Of a stretch of 64,000 nucleotides of DNA, positions 48,301 through 58,698 are shown piece after piece. Under the pieces are notes generated by a model. The model ran no database searches, was not told where the DNA came from, and saw only the letters and a program-made list of their open reading frames with translations. Source of the DNA: Vibrio rotiferianus CAIM 577 = LMG 21460 (GTDB lineage: Bacteria; Pseudomonadota; Gammaproteobacteria; Enterobacterales; Vibrionaceae); the NCBI RefSeq assembly GCF_002741985.1, contig NZ_APHW01000001.1:62001-126000 (forward strand), read 5' to 3'. Position 1 is the stretch's first letter. The number at the start of each line of letters is the position of its first letter. Both the position numbers and the translations under genes were made by a program.

Positions 48301-49020
48301 ATGCAGGAAAATCATAAAATATTAGTGGTTGATGACGATGCTCGTTTGCGTGCTCTATTGGAGCGTTACCTTTCTGAGCAAGGTTTTCAGGTGAGAAGTG
48401 TCGCTAACGGCGAGCAGATGGATCGTCTTCTGACCCGTGAAAACTTCCACCTTATGGTGTTGGATTTAATGTTGCCGGGCGAAGATGGCTTATCGATTTG
48501 TCGTCGTCTACGTCACGCCAACAACATGCTACCTATTCTTATGCTGACGGCGAAAGGCGATGAAGTTGATCGTATCGTTGGTCTTGAAGTCGGTGCAGAC
48601 GATTACTTACCAAAGCCGTTCAACCCGCGTGAACTGCTGGCTCGAATTAAAGCAGTACTTCGCCGCCAAACGGTTGAACTGCCAGGTGCGCCAAGCACGG
48701 AAGAGAAAGTGGTTGAGTTCGGCGACTTCCGTCTGAACTTAGGTACGCGTGAAATGTTCCGTGGTGACGAAGCGATGCCACTGACTTCGGGTGAATTCGC
48801 AGTGCTGAAAGCGCTAGTGACCAACGCTCGTGAGCCGATGTCGCGTGATAAGCTGATGAACATGGCTCGTGGTCGTGAATACTCAGCGATGGAGCGTTCT
48901 ATCGACGTTCAAATCTCACGTCTACGCCGCATGCTAGAAGACGATCCAAGCAAACCACGCTACATCCAAACGGTATGGGGCTTAGGTTACGTGTTCGTCC
49001 CAGACGGCAAAGAAGCGTAA
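48301..49020 (+). CDS. ompR: Response regulator OmpR
   Basis: OmpR/PhoB-type regulator of porins and osmotic response. Receiver domain at 1-120 with phospho-acceptor Asp in VLDLMLPGEDG (about residue 55), conserved Thr and Lys (MLTAKGD, LPKPFNP), and a C-terminal winged helix (145-235, ending YIQTVWGLGYVFVP). 239 aa, as in E. coli. AAAGGA precedes the ATG by 8 bases. Nearly the whole upstream gap is the inverted-repeat element. Confidence 0.97.
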   Translation: MQENHKILVVDDDARLRALLERYLSEQGFQVRSVANGEQMDRLLTRENFHLMVLDLMLPGEDGLSICRRLRHANNMLPILMLTAKGDEVDRIVGLEVGADDYLPKPFNPRELLARIKAVLRRQTVELPGAPSTEEKVVEFGDFRLNLGTREMFRGDEAMPLTSGEFAVLKALVTNAREPMSRDKLMNMARGREYSAMERSIDVQISRLRRMLEDDPSKPRYIQTVWGLGYVFVPDGKEA

Positions 49021-49069
49021 TACCTTCTAAGGCCTGCCGATAATACTCGGCTGCTCATATTCCACCCTC

Positions 49070-49095
49070 AAGCCTCCTTCCTGTTTGAGGGCTGG
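49070..49095 (+). other. Hairpin between ompR and envZ
   Basis: CCCTCAA and TTGAGGG pair around a 13-base loop (from about 49063 to 49093). No T-run follows, so it may reduce read-through or protect the ompR mRNA end. Confidence 0.35.
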
Positions 49096-49145
49096 AAACT
49101 CGCAATTAATGTTGTTCACTAGGAACAGTCCATTAGGGATCCTCC

Positions 49146-50438
49146 ATGCGAATCCGAAGTTCATTTACACAATCCATTCTGCTGTTCATCTCTTTGCTTC
49201 TCGCTAGCCAAGTCTTTTCTTACTACGCCGTTTTTAACTACGCGTTGATGCCAAGTTTGCAGCAGTTCAACAAAATTCTCGCCCATGAATTGAATCTGGT
49301 GCTCGATGAAGATGGCTTACTCAAGTCCGATGCGCCACTGCGCCATCAACTGCTGGAAAACTTGGGTGTGACGGTACATAGCGTCGATAGCGAGATGATG
49401 AATGAGTTCAATCATGCGATGTCGATTGACTTGATGTCGGAAGAGATGACGCAAGAGCTCGGCTCTCCAACGGAAGTGCGTTTGCTGCTTGGCAGTGAAA
49501 GCTACATTCTGTGGATGCGCATCGATCAGTTGCCGAACTCCATCATCCGTATTCCGCTTTCTGAACTGCAAGAAGAGGACTTTGCTCCGCTGTTCCGTAA
49601 TAGCTTGATCATGGCGCTTCTGATCATTGCTGGTGGCTGGTTGTTTATCCGTTTACAAAACCGACCTTTGATTGCGCTAGAAAAAGCCGCGAAAGGAGTC
49701 GGTCGAGGCGAAATTCCACCGCCGTTGCCGGAGAAAGGTGCTTCAGAAATCCGCTCTGTCACTCGCGCATTCAACCAGATGTCGAAAGGCATTCAAGAAC
49801 TGGAAGAAGATCGTGCGTTACTGATGGCAGGCATCAGCCACGACTTACGCACGCCACTGACGCGTATTCGCCTTGCGACAGAAATGATGTCACCTGAAGA
49901 CAGTTACCTAGCCGAAGGTATCATCAGTGATACTGAAGAGTGTAACGAGATCATCAGCCAGTTTATGGACTACCTCAAGCCGGTAAACAAAGAGTCGTTT
50001 GAGCAGGTGGATATCAACACCATCACCAGCGATGTAGCAACGTCGGAAGGGGGCTATGAAGTCGAAATCGAAACTGATCTCAACCCTACGATGCCAACCG
50101 CTAAGGGTAGCCCAATCGCAATTAAACGTGCGGTGAGTAACCTTGTGGTTAATGCTCTGCGTTATGGTAATGGCTGGGTGAAAATCAGTACGGGCGTCAC
50201 CGCCGACAAACAGTTGGTGTGGGTTTGCGTTGAAGACAATGGTCCAGGTATCGAGCAATCGCAAATCGCACGCTTGTTTGAACCTTTTACTCGTGGTGAT
50301 ACTGCACGTGGTAGTGAAGGAACAGGTTTGGGCTTAGCCATTGTTAAACGTATCGTCAGTCAACACTCTGGTTCGGTTGTGGTACGTAACCGCAGTGAAG
50401 GCGGGTTAAGCGCACAAATCAGTTTCCCAACCAAGTAA
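49146..50438 (+). CDS. envZ: Osmosensor histidine kinase EnvZ
   Basis: Membrane kinase/phosphatase for OmpR. Membrane helices at about 12-32 and 155-172 bracket a periplasmic domain. HAMP (175-228), H-box [14 protein letters not shown] with the phosphorylated His near 236, then GHKL ATPase with DNGPGIE and GTGLGLAIV. 430 aa. Starts 125 bp after ompR, unlike E. coli where the two overlap. Confidence 0.96.
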   Translation: MRIRSSFTQSILLFISLLLASQVFSYYAVFNYALMPSLQQFNKILAHELNLVLDEDGLLKSDAPLRHQLLENLGVTVHSVDSEMMNEFNHAMSIDLMSEEMTQELGSPTEVRLLLGSESYILWMRIDQLPNSIIRIPLSELQEEDFAPLFRNSLIMALLIIAGGWLFIRLQNRPLIALEKAAKGVGRGEIPPPLPEKGASEIRSVTRAFNQMSKGIQELEEDRALLMAGISHDLRTPLTRIRLATEMMSPEDSYLAEGIISDTEECNEIISQFMDYLKPVNKESFEQVDINTITSDVATSEGGYEVEIETDLNPTMPTAKGSPIAIKRAVSNLVVNALRYGNGWVKISTGVTADKQLVWVCVEDNGPGIEQSQIARLFEPFTRGDTARGSEGTGLGLAIVKRIVSQHSGSVVVRNRSEGGLSAQISFPTK

Positions 50439-50461
50439 GCGTTCTTCGCTCAATCACTTCC

Positions 50462-50495
50462 AATAAAAAAGCCCAACCTATTGCTGGTTGGGCTT
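50462..50495 (-). terminator. Terminator of xanP (can also serve envZ)
   Basis: AAGCCCAACC (50469-50478) and GGTTGGGCTT (50486-50495) form a perfect 10-bp stem; on the minus strand TTTTATTG follows. Confidence 0.9.
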
Positions 50496-50515
50496 CCCGA
50501 TCATCCTAGGCAAGG

Positions 50516-51907
50516 TTAGGATTCTTTTACCTCTTGAGCTACCAGCTCATCTTCCTCTTCCAATTTCTCAGGAAGCAGTAGGTTCAATACGATAGCGGTG
50601 ATGCCGCCTGCTGCTACGCCGGTGGAGAAAATGCTCTTAATGAACTCAGGCATAAATTGCAGAATTTCTGGCTTTTGTGCAATGCCCAAGCCCATTGAGA
50701 ATGACAGCGCCATAATCAGGATTGCGCGGCGATCGAGGTCGACACGAGAGATGATGCGTACGCCCGCTGCGGCAATGGTACCGAACATCACGATAGTCGC
50801 GCCGCCCAGAACTGGCTCAGGAATCAACTGCACAAAACTTGCCACACCCGGGAACAGCCCCAAAATCACTAGCATGCCTGAGATAAAGTAACCTACGTAA
50901 CGGCTGGCTACGCCAGTGAGCATAATGATGCCGTTGTTTTGACTAAAGGTAGAGTTCGGGAAGCTGTTGAATACTGCTGCAATCGCTGAGTTCAGACCGT
51001 CAGCTAATACGCCGCCTTTGATGCGCTTCATGTAAACCGGACCTTTCACTGGCTCACCGGAAACTTCAGACGTTGCGGTAATGTCACCGATCGCTTCTAG
51101 TGCCGTGATAAAGAAAATCAGAACCAGTGGAATAAACAGCGACCAGTCAAAGCTTAAGCCGTATTGCATTGGAATCGGCAGTGCGATGAGGTCAGTTTCG
51201 CCCAGTGTTGATGTGTCGACCATGCCCATGAAGTACGCCATGATGTAGCCAACCAGCATTGCAATTACGATAGAAGCTACACGTAGGTATGGGTTCTTTG
51301 AGCGGTTAAGAATAACGATCAAGCCAAGCACTGTGCCTGCGAGGGCTAACTTGTCTAGGCTACCGAAAGAGCCATCGCTCATCGCCGCATAGCCTCCGCC
51401 CATTGATACCAAACCCACTTGGATAAGCGTCAGACCGATAAGCGTCACGACGATGCCAGATACCAATGGAGTGATGATGCGGCGTGCGTGTTCTAAAACG
51501 CGAGATAGCAGGATTTCTGCAAAAGACGCTACCAAGATAGTACCGAAAATCGCTGCCATCATGGTGCTGATGTCCGCGCCGCCGGCTTTAAGAGAAAGAC
51601 CCGCACCAATGATTGGACCAAGGAAGTTGAAGCTGGTGCCTTGCACTGAAAGCAAGCCAGAGCCGATAGGGCCAAAGGTTCGAATTTGAATAAAGGAAGA
51701 TACGCCAGATGCAAACAGCGACATGCTGATGATGGTGTTGGTTTGGTCAGCAGGCACACCCAAAGACTGACAAATGATCAGAGAAGGGGTAATAACGGCT
51801 ACGAACATCGCCAATAAGTGCTGAAGTGCAGCAAAAATGGTCTGAGGTAGTGGTGGACGATCGTTTAACTGATAGACCAGTTCCGAAGTTCGGTTTGAAG
51901 TTGTCAT
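50516..51907 (-). CDS. xanP: NCS2-family xanthine permease
   Basis: Proton-linked purine base transporter with about 14 membrane segments. The N-terminus ([20 protein letters not shown]), the [19 protein letters not shown] segment and the QGTSFNF motif are close to E. coli XanP, as is the length of 463 aa, which favours xanthine over uracil or urate. Standing alone on the minus strand, it is preceded by a promoter with a PurR box, which supports a purine substrate. Confidence 0.9.
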   Translation of the reverse strand: MTTSNRTSELVYQLNDRPPLPQTIFAALQHLLAMFVAVITPSLIICQSLGVPADQTNTIISMSLFASGVSSFIQIRTFGPIGSGLLSVQGTSFNFLGPIIGAGLSLKAGGADISTMMAAIFGTILVASFAEILLSRVLEHARRIITPLVSGIVVTLIGLTLIQVGLVSMGGGYAAMSDGSFGSLDKLALAGTVLGLIVILNRSKNPYLRVASIVIAMLVGYIMAYFMGMVDTSTLGETDLIALPIPMQYGLSFDWSLFIPLVLIFFITALEAIGDITATSEVSGEPVKGPVYMKRIKGGVLADGLNSAIAAVFNSFPNSTFSQNNGIIMLTGVASRYVGYFISGMLVILGLFPGVASFVQLIPEPVLGGATIVMFGTIAAAGVRIISRVDLDRRAILIMALSFSMGLGIAQKPEILQFMPEFIKSIFSTGVAAGGITAIVLNLLLPEKLEEEDELVAQEVKES

Positions 51908-52059
51908 GTTTGTCTCGCTAGTCGCAATAATTCTTGCCCCAGAGCTCGCTGAATGGGAGTGCTGGGTGGAGTTGACGTTATGACCTGTGATTGCTGTTAA
52001 TCAGTGTCAACTCAGGTTGGTTTGATGTGACAAGGCGCACACCATAAATTTTGTGCGGG

Positions 52060-52098
52060 ATTATAGATGGATTTATTCAAAAAGCAAACGTTTGCTTT
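52060..52098 (-). promoter_or_regulatory. xanP promoter overlapped by a PurR operator
   Basis: On the minus strand a perfect TATAAT (plus coordinates 52060-52065) lies 17 bp from TTTGCT (52083-52088). The -35 is inside the palindrome AAAGCAAACGTTTGCTTT (52081-52098), which matches the PurR consensus core GCAAACGTTTGC. A bound PurR with hypoxanthine or guanine would block RNA polymerase. The leader to xanP is about 146 nt. Confidence 0.85.
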
Positions 52099-52108
52099 GG
52101 TGTTGATA

Positions 52109-52135
52109 GAAAAGGCGAACCAAATTGCTCGCCTT
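52109..52135 (-). terminator. Terminator of recG
   Basis: On the minus strand AAGGCGA and TCGCCTT pair around a 10-base loop, followed by TTC; only 6 bp past the recG stop. Confidence 0.6.
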
Positions 52136-52141
52136 AATCTC

Positions 52142-54223
52142 TTACGCTTTGGAGTAAATGTCGCGTTCACCTAGCCAACGGTCAATGATCGCTGTTGCAT
52201 TAGTTGGGTAATTGTCATGAATGTAGCGCGCAATGCGTTGAACTTCTGGAATTAAGCGCTGATCTCGCACCAAGTCGGCAATTTTAAAATCTGCCAAGCC
52301 AGTTTGTTTGGTACCAAGAAGTTCGCCCGGGCCGCGAATCTCCAAATCTTTCTGTGCAATCACAAAGCCGTCGTTGCTTTCTCGTAATACGCCTAAACGT
52401 TTTTGCGCGGTTTTTGATAGTGGTGAGTGGTATAGCAGGACACAATGGCTGGCGACTGAACCTCGACCGACACGTCCTCTTAACTGGTGTAACTGAGCCA
52501 AACCTAAACGCTCTGGGTTCTCGATGATCATCAAGCTAGAATTGGGTACGTCTACGCCAACTTCAATCACGGTCGTTGCGACTAGCAAATGCAGCTTGTT
52601 GTCTTTGAAGTCTTGCATCACCGCTTGCTTCTCTGCGGGTTTCATTCGTCCGTGCACGAGACCAATTTTTACGTCAGGAAGTTTACGTTGCAGCTCTTCT
52701 GCAGTGTCGGCGGCGGCTTGAGCCTCCAAGACTTCGGACTCATCAATTAAGGTACATACCCAATACGCTTGTTTGCCTTCGTTTAAGCAAGCATTGCGCA
52801 CTCGTTCGACGATATCATCGCGTTTAGTGTCTGGAATCGCGACGGTCTGGATTGGTGTTCGACCTGGCGGTAACTCATCAATCACTGAGGTTTCTAAGTC
52901 AGCATAAGCTGTCATGGCTAATGTTCGCGGAATTGGCGTTGCTGTCATGATGAGCTGGTGTGGATAAGCGCCTTGTTTAGCACCTTTCTCGCGCAGCTCT
53001 AAGCGCTGGTGGACGCCAAAGCGGTGCTGTTCATCAATAATGACCAAAGCAAGATGATGGAACTCAACATGTTCTTGGAAGAGGGCGTGAGTGCCCACGA
53101 CCATTTGCGCTTCACCACTGGCAATACGCGCCAATTCGGCTTCTTTGGCTTTACCTTTTAATTTGCCCGCCAGCCAACCGACTTGAATGCCCATTTTCTC
53201 AAACCAATTAGCGAAGTTAATCGCGTGCTGTTCGGCGAGCAGCTCGGTCGGTGCCATTAAAGCGACTTGATAGCCGTGTTCAATGGCTCTGACGGCAGCA
53301 AGCGCAGCAACTAGAGTTTTCCCCGAGCCTACGTCACCTTGAACAAGGCGCATCATTGGGTGCGTTTTTTCTAAGTCAGCTTCAATTTCTTTAACGACTC
53401 GTGCTTGAGCATTGGTCGGCGAGAAGGGCAATTGAGCCAGTAGTTGCTTTTTCAGCGAGTCACACGACGCCAAAGGCAATGCAACGTCCTGTTGCCCTTT
53501 GCTGCGCACTGCCAACATAGAGAGGTTCTGCGCCAGTAACTCTTCCATGATCAAACGAATTTGAGCAGGGTGCTTGCCTTCATCAAACTCATCCAAATTA
53601 ATAGTTGGAGGTGGACGATGAATCGTATGCAGCGCTTGCGACATGGTTGTCTGGTGATTGTACAAACCAGAAGGCAGCAATTCTTGTACTGCGGCTTTAT
53701 CGAGTAGTGATAAAGCTTGTTCCGTCAGGTTACGCAAAGTGATTTGACGCAATCCATCGGTGGTTGGATAAACGGGGGTTAAGCTCTGTTCCACATCCGG
53801 TTTTTGTTCACTTGCATAAAACTTGTAGTCAGGGTGAACAATTTCTAAGCCCATCCCGCCACGCTTAATTTCACCGTAAGCGTGTACTAACTTACCATTC
53901 GAGAAATTGTTCTTCATCGCGGCAGTAAAGTTAAAAAAGCGTAGGGTAATGGTGCCATTGCCGTCGCTGATTTTTACTGTCAGCATTTTGCGTTTGCCGA
54001 AAGTAGTATCGACAGCCATGACTTTGCCCTGTACCGCCGCCCAAAGCCCAGCATGCAGTTTGGCGATTGGGTAAATGCGAGTGCGATCTTCGTAACGAAG
54101 AGGAAGGTGGAACAGCAAATCTTGAACGCTATGCAAACCAACTTTGGCGAGTTTTTCTGCGACTTTAGCGCCAACCCCAGACAGAGAAGTTAAAGGAACA
54201 GCAGATAACATTTGGGCAGACAT
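52142..54223 (-). CDS. recG: ATP-dependent DNA helicase RecG
   Basis: Reverses stalled replication forks and processes recombination junctions. N-terminal wedge domain with OB fold (about 60-160), helicase core with motif I GDVGSGKT (near 295), motif II DEQH (IIDEQHRFG), motif III MTATPIPRT and motif VI LHQLRGRVGRG, then the TRG motif region. 693 aa. Follows trmH in the same direction, keeping the E. coli gmk-rpoZ-spoT-trmH-recG order. Confidence 0.98.
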   Translation of the reverse strand: MSAQMLSAVPLTSLSGVGAKVAEKLAKVGLHSVQDLLFHLPLRYEDRTRIYPIAKLHAGLWAAVQGKVMAVDTTFGKRKMLTVKISDGNGTITLRFFNFTAAMKNNFSNGKLVHAYGEIKRGGMGLEIVHPDYKFYASEQKPDVEQSLTPVYPTTDGLRQITLRNLTEQALSLLDKAAVQELLPSGLYNHQTTMSQALHTIHRPPPTINLDEFDEGKHPAQIRLIMEELLAQNLSMLAVRSKGQQDVALPLASCDSLKKQLLAQLPFSPTNAQARVVKEIEADLEKTHPMMRLVQGDVGSGKTLVAALAAVRAIEHGYQVALMAPTELLAEQHAINFANWFEKMGIQVGWLAGKLKGKAKEAELARIASGEAQMVVGTHALFQEHVEFHHLALVIIDEQHRFGVHQRLELREKGAKQGAYPHQLIMTATPIPRTLAMTAYADLETSVIDELPPGRTPIQTVAIPDTKRDDIVERVRNACLNEGKQAYWVCTLIDESEVLEAQAAADTAEELQRKLPDVKIGLVHGRMKPAEKQAVMQDFKDNKLHLLVATTVIEVGVDVPNSSLMIIENPERLGLAQLHQLRGRVGRGSVASHCVLLYHSPLSKTAQKRLGVLRESNDGFVIAQKDLEIRGPGELLGTKQTGLADFKIADLVRDQRLIPEVQRIARYIHDNYPTNATAIIDRWLGERDIYSKA

Positions 54224-54354
54224 AGTGGGCTCAAGAAAATAGTTAACATAGCAGTATGTTAACCACGAAGCTGTGTTTTTGTACAGGGAAAAATACAGCT
54301 TCGTGAGGAGTCGAATTTCGCTCCTTCGTCGCTATTCAGGATGACAAGAGTTGA

Positions 54355-55038
54355 TTATTTACTTTGCATCTCTTTCCACCACGATTCGTCAGCCACAATC
54401 TGGCCTTTGTCATCAAGTTGTGGATATTCCATCCCTTTGCGCTTAGCTACTTTTGCTAAGACAGGATGGCCACGCTCAAACAGAATGCGGTTGATGGCCT
54501 CTTTTGGCAGCGCGCTTTCCTCACGCTCGTACATGCCAGCGGCTTCACGCTGACGCTGCGCTTCATAAAGAATCACAGCACTGGCGACTGAAACATTCAA
54601 AGACTGCACCATACCGACCATTGGGATAATGATGTCTTGGTCTGCGAGTTTCTTCGCCTGTTCTGAAGCGCCGATTTTTTCGCTACCAAGAATGATTGCC
54701 GTAGGCTTGGTGTAGTCGATTTCACGAAAATCGACCGCGGTGTCCGAAAGGTTAGTCACCAGAACTTGCATGCCTTGCGCTTTGAGCTCGGTAATCGCAG
54801 TTTCAATCGAATCGTGAGTATCCACTTCAACCCAGTTGCGCGCACCTGCTGAGGTGTGGGTAAGTGTGCGCATTTTGTCTGGCCAAATCGCATGAACTTT
54901 GTGTAAGCCTGTTGCGTCAGCGGTACGGATCACGGCGGAAACGTTGTTTGGCTTATGAACTTCTTCAAGGCACAGGGTGAGGTCGGTTTGGCGTGCTTTT
55001 AACACCTGATGGATGCGGTTGTAACGTTCTAAATTCAT
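54355..55038 (-). CDS. trmH: tRNA (guanosine-18-2'-O)-methyltransferase
   Basis: SPOUT-class enzyme that methylates G18 in the D-loop of tRNAs. Motifs 1-3 are NNVSAVIRTADATG (near 33), IILGSEKIGAS (near 120) and SLNVSVASAVILYE (near 145), forming the trefoil knot. The 227-aa length agrees with E. coli. It lies 53 bp after spoT. Confidence 0.96.
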   Translation of the reverse strand: MNLERYNRIHQVLKARQTDLTLCLEEVHKPNNVSAVIRTADATGLHKVHAIWPDKMRTLTHTSAGARNWVEVDTHDSIETAITELKAQGMQVLVTNLSDTAVDFREIDYTKPTAIILGSEKIGASEQAKKLADQDIIIPMVGMVQSLNVSVASAVILYEAQRQREAAGMYEREESALPKEAINRILFERGHPVLAKVAKRKGMEYPQLDDKGQIVADESWWKEMQSK

Positions 55039-55091
55039 AATAAATAGGGATATAAAAAAATCGCCACCCAGAGTGTGGGTGGCGATAGAGT

Positions 55092-57212
55092 TTAGTTCTT
55101 TCTTCGTCTGACTCGAGTCGCCTGTGGCATGGTCTTAATCTTACGCATGATGCCAGCAAGGTGAACACGATCTTTGGTGGTTAGCAGAACGGTAACGGTG
55201 TACAAGCGACCGTCGCGTTCTTCGGTTGAGAGACCGTGAATGTTCGAACCGGTTTTCGAAATCACATTGGTCAATTCCGCTAACGCACCTTGGTTATTGA
55301 GCATATCGACTTTCAGTTCAGCAATGAACTCTTTGTCGTACTCTTCAGACCAAGCGACTGCCATGTATTTGTCTGGCTCTTTTTGGTATCCGCGTACGTT
55401 TGGACACGTTTCACGGTGTACCACAAGACCACGACCTGGTGATACGTGGGCAATGATGTGGTCATCCGGGATAGGGTGACAACAATTTGCGAAAGTCAGT
55501 AGCAGACCTTCTGCACCACGGATTGGCAGTTTCTTGTTAGATTCGTTTGGAATCGAGCTTGTGGTGGTCAATTCATCAGTGTCACCCAGTAGGCGACGCG
55601 CGATGACGATGCTCATCAATTCACCCAAACCAATGGCTGCTAGCAGATCATCGACGCTTTCTAGGCGCAGATCAGTCAGCACTTCTTGGATGTTTTCTGG
55701 GTAGATTGAATCAATCGAATGACGACCCAAAGCGTGATTCAGTAGACGACGACCTAGGGTAATCGACTCTTCACGACGCATGGTCTTCAACACTTGACGA
55801 ATCTTAGTGCGGGCACGAGAAGTTACAACATAGTTCAACCAAGCTGCATTTGGACGAGCACCTGGTGCACTGATGATTTCTACTGTCTGACCATTCTTCA
55901 GTGCCTTACTTAGTGGGTAAGGGTTACGGTCAACACGAGCACCAACACAAGAGTTACCGACATCAGTATGTACGGCATAGGCAAAGTCGACTGCTGTTGC
56001 GCCTAATGGCAATTCAACGATACGACCTTTTGGTGTGAAGACGTAAATCTCATCTGGGAACAGATCTGATTTTACGTTTTCAATGAATTCGAATGAGTTA
56101 CCAGCACTTTGTTGTAGCTCAAGCAGGCTTTGCATCCAACGCTGAGCTTTCACTTGCGCTGTCGTGCCAGATCTGTCGCCCTTGTCTTTGTAAGACCAAT
56201 GCGCAGCAACACCTTTGTCCGCCATTTGATCCATATCTTCGGTACGGATCTGAACTTCAACAGGTACGCCGTGTGGGCCGACCATAGAAGTGTGTAGCGA
56301 TTGGTAGCCGTTCGCTTTTGGTACCGCGATATAATCTTTCATGCGACCAGGACGCGGCTTATACAAGCTGTGTACTTGGCCTAGAACGCGATAACAAGTA
56401 TCGGCAGTATCAACAACCACTCGGAAAGCGTAGATATCCATGATGGTGTGGAAGCGCTGTTCTTTGGTTTTCATCTTGTTGTAGATGGAGAACAGGTTTT
56501 TCTCACGACCTAACACGCGCGCATTCAAGCCAACATCTTCCAGTCGACCTTCGATTTCGCTATGAATACGCTGGATCATCTCTTTACGATTACCACGCGC
56601 CGCTCGTACCACTTCTTTTAGGACGCGGTAGCGGTTTGGGTAAAGCGCTTCGAAGCCAAGTTCTTCGAGTTCCGTTTTGATATTGTGAATACCAAGACGG
56701 TGAGCGAGTGGAGAGTAGATCTCTAGTGTTTCGCGGGCAATACGACGCTTTTTATCCGGGCGTAGGGCTCCCAACGTGCGCATGTTGTGCGTGCGGTCAG
56801 CTAGCTTGATGAGAATGACGCGAATGTCTTGCACCATGGCAAGTACCATTTTGCGGAAGTTCTCAGCTTGCGCCTCTTTGCGATCGCGGAATTTGAGTTT
56901 GTCCAGTTTAGATACACCATCAACCAGCTCTGCCACGGTATTGCCAAACTTCTCTTCAAGGTCTTCTTTAGTAACATCACAGTCTTCGATGACGTCATGC
57001 AGTAAAGCTGCTTGAAGGGTTTCGATATCGAGGCGCATTTCAGCCAAAATTCTGGCTACAGCAACGGGGTGGATGATGTATGGTTCACCGCTAGAGCGGG
57101 TTTGCCCTTCATGGGCATCTCTTGCTACCACATAAGATTGACGCAGAGCCTCAATTTGAGGCTCTGTTAGGTATTCTTGGGCAACGTCTTTGAGGCTATC
57201 GAATAGATACAA
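55092..57212 (-). CDS. spoT: Bifunctional (p)ppGpp synthase/hydrolase SpoT
   Basis: Makes and, mainly, degrades the alarmone (p)ppGpp. HD hydrolase domain (about 20-180, LLHDVIEDCDV intact so hydrolase should work), synthetase domain (about 240-350, GRMKDYIAVPKANGYQSLHT), TGS domain (DEIYVFTPKG, near 390), zinc-finger/helical part and C-terminal ACT (about 630-706). 706 aa. It is 39 bp after rpoZ and probably in its operon, as in E. coli. Confidence 0.98.
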   Translation of the reverse strand: MYLFDSLKDVAQEYLTEPQIEALRQSYVVARDAHEGQTRSSGEPYIIHPVAVARILAEMRLDIETLQAALLHDVIEDCDVTKEDLEEKFGNTVAELVDGVSKLDKLKFRDRKEAQAENFRKMVLAMVQDIRVILIKLADRTHNMRTLGALRPDKKRRIARETLEIYSPLAHRLGIHNIKTELEELGFEALYPNRYRVLKEVVRAARGNRKEMIQRIHSEIEGRLEDVGLNARVLGREKNLFSIYNKMKTKEQRFHTIMDIYAFRVVVDTADTCYRVLGQVHSLYKPRPGRMKDYIAVPKANGYQSLHTSMVGPHGVPVEVQIRTEDMDQMADKGVAAHWSYKDKGDRSGTTAQVKAQRWMQSLLELQQSAGNSFEFIENVKSDLFPDEIYVFTPKGRIVELPLGATAVDFAYAVHTDVGNSCVGARVDRNPYPLSKALKNGQTVEIISAPGARPNAAWLNYVVTSRARTKIRQVLKTMRREESITLGRRLLNHALGRHSIDSIYPENIQEVLTDLRLESVDDLLAAIGLGELMSIVIARRLLGDTDELTTTSSIPNESNKKLPIRGAEGLLLTFANCCHPIPDDHIIAHVSPGRGLVVHRETCPNVRGYQKEPDKYMAVAWSEEYDKEFIAELKVDMLNNQGALAELTNVISKTGSNIHGLSTEERDGRLYTVTVLLTTKDRVHLAGIMRKIKTMPQATRVRRRKN

Positions 57213-57251
57213 ATTATAGGCCCGGGAGGTTGTTGAATTCTAAAGTCAGAA

Positions 57252-57524
57252 TTAACGGTTGTGAGCGATGCTGCTTACTGCCGCTAGCTCTGCCGCTTCT
57301 TGCTCTTGCTGTTCTTGACGTTCACGAGCGTCTAGAACTTCTTTAGTAATTAAACCTTCTTCGATTTCGCGTAGAGCGATAACCGTTGGCTTATCGTTCT
57401 CTTCTGGCACTAGTGCATCTTTACCGCCAGTTTGCATTTGACGAGCGCGGCGAGCCGCAATCAGTACTAGGTCGAAACGGTTGCCAACTTTTTCAACAGC
57501 GTCTTGAACAGTTACGCGTGCCAT
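57252..57524 (-). CDS. rpoZ: RNA polymerase omega subunit
   Basis: Small subunit that helps fold and latch beta-prime and forms part of a ppGpp binding site. 90 aa; [20 protein letters not shown] and the AARRARQMQ motif (near 25) are diagnostic. GGA upstream of the ATG. Next to spoT, so alarmone maker and target are co-located. Confidence 0.98.
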   Translation of the reverse strand: MARVTVQDAVEKVGNRFDLVLIAARRARQMQTGGKDALVPEENDKPTVIALREIEEGLITKEVLDARERQEQQEQEAAELAAVSSIAHNR

Positions 57525-57677
57525 GAGGACTCCAAATAGTTAACTAAATTTTGAATGACGAGAAAGTATACAGTCTCAAGGCTGTATTTGCTAGCGATAA
57601 GACGTGTAACAACAATGACTTTCTATATAAGCAATATAAGCTTCCTTACCGTAATAAAGAAGCAAAAATTCATTTTT

Positions 57678-57731
57678 ATATCTAAGCGGGTTGGAATTAT
57701 AAATTCCGGCTCGAAGAAGACGCTTAGATAT
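57678..57731. repeat. Nested inverted repeat between rpoZ and gmk
   Basis: ATATCTAAGCG (57678-57688) pairs perfectly with CGCTTAGATAT (57721-57731). Inside lies a second repeat, GGAATTTATAATTCC read on the minus strand. The 54-nt structure begins 9 bp after the gmk stop codon; it could end or stabilise the gmk mRNA. Confidence 0.65.
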
Positions 57732-57739
57732 CAGCAGTT

Positions 57740-58633
<894 letters not shown>

Positions 58634-58698
58634 TCACACTTAATTTTCGGAGCAATCACAACCACTTGGGTTGCTAGCTTGCAAATAATGAGTACCTA

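Noticed and set aside
51908-52053. Purine or xanthine riboswitch in the xanP leader
   Set aside because: I see no conserved aptamer sequence; the PurR box explains control more simply.
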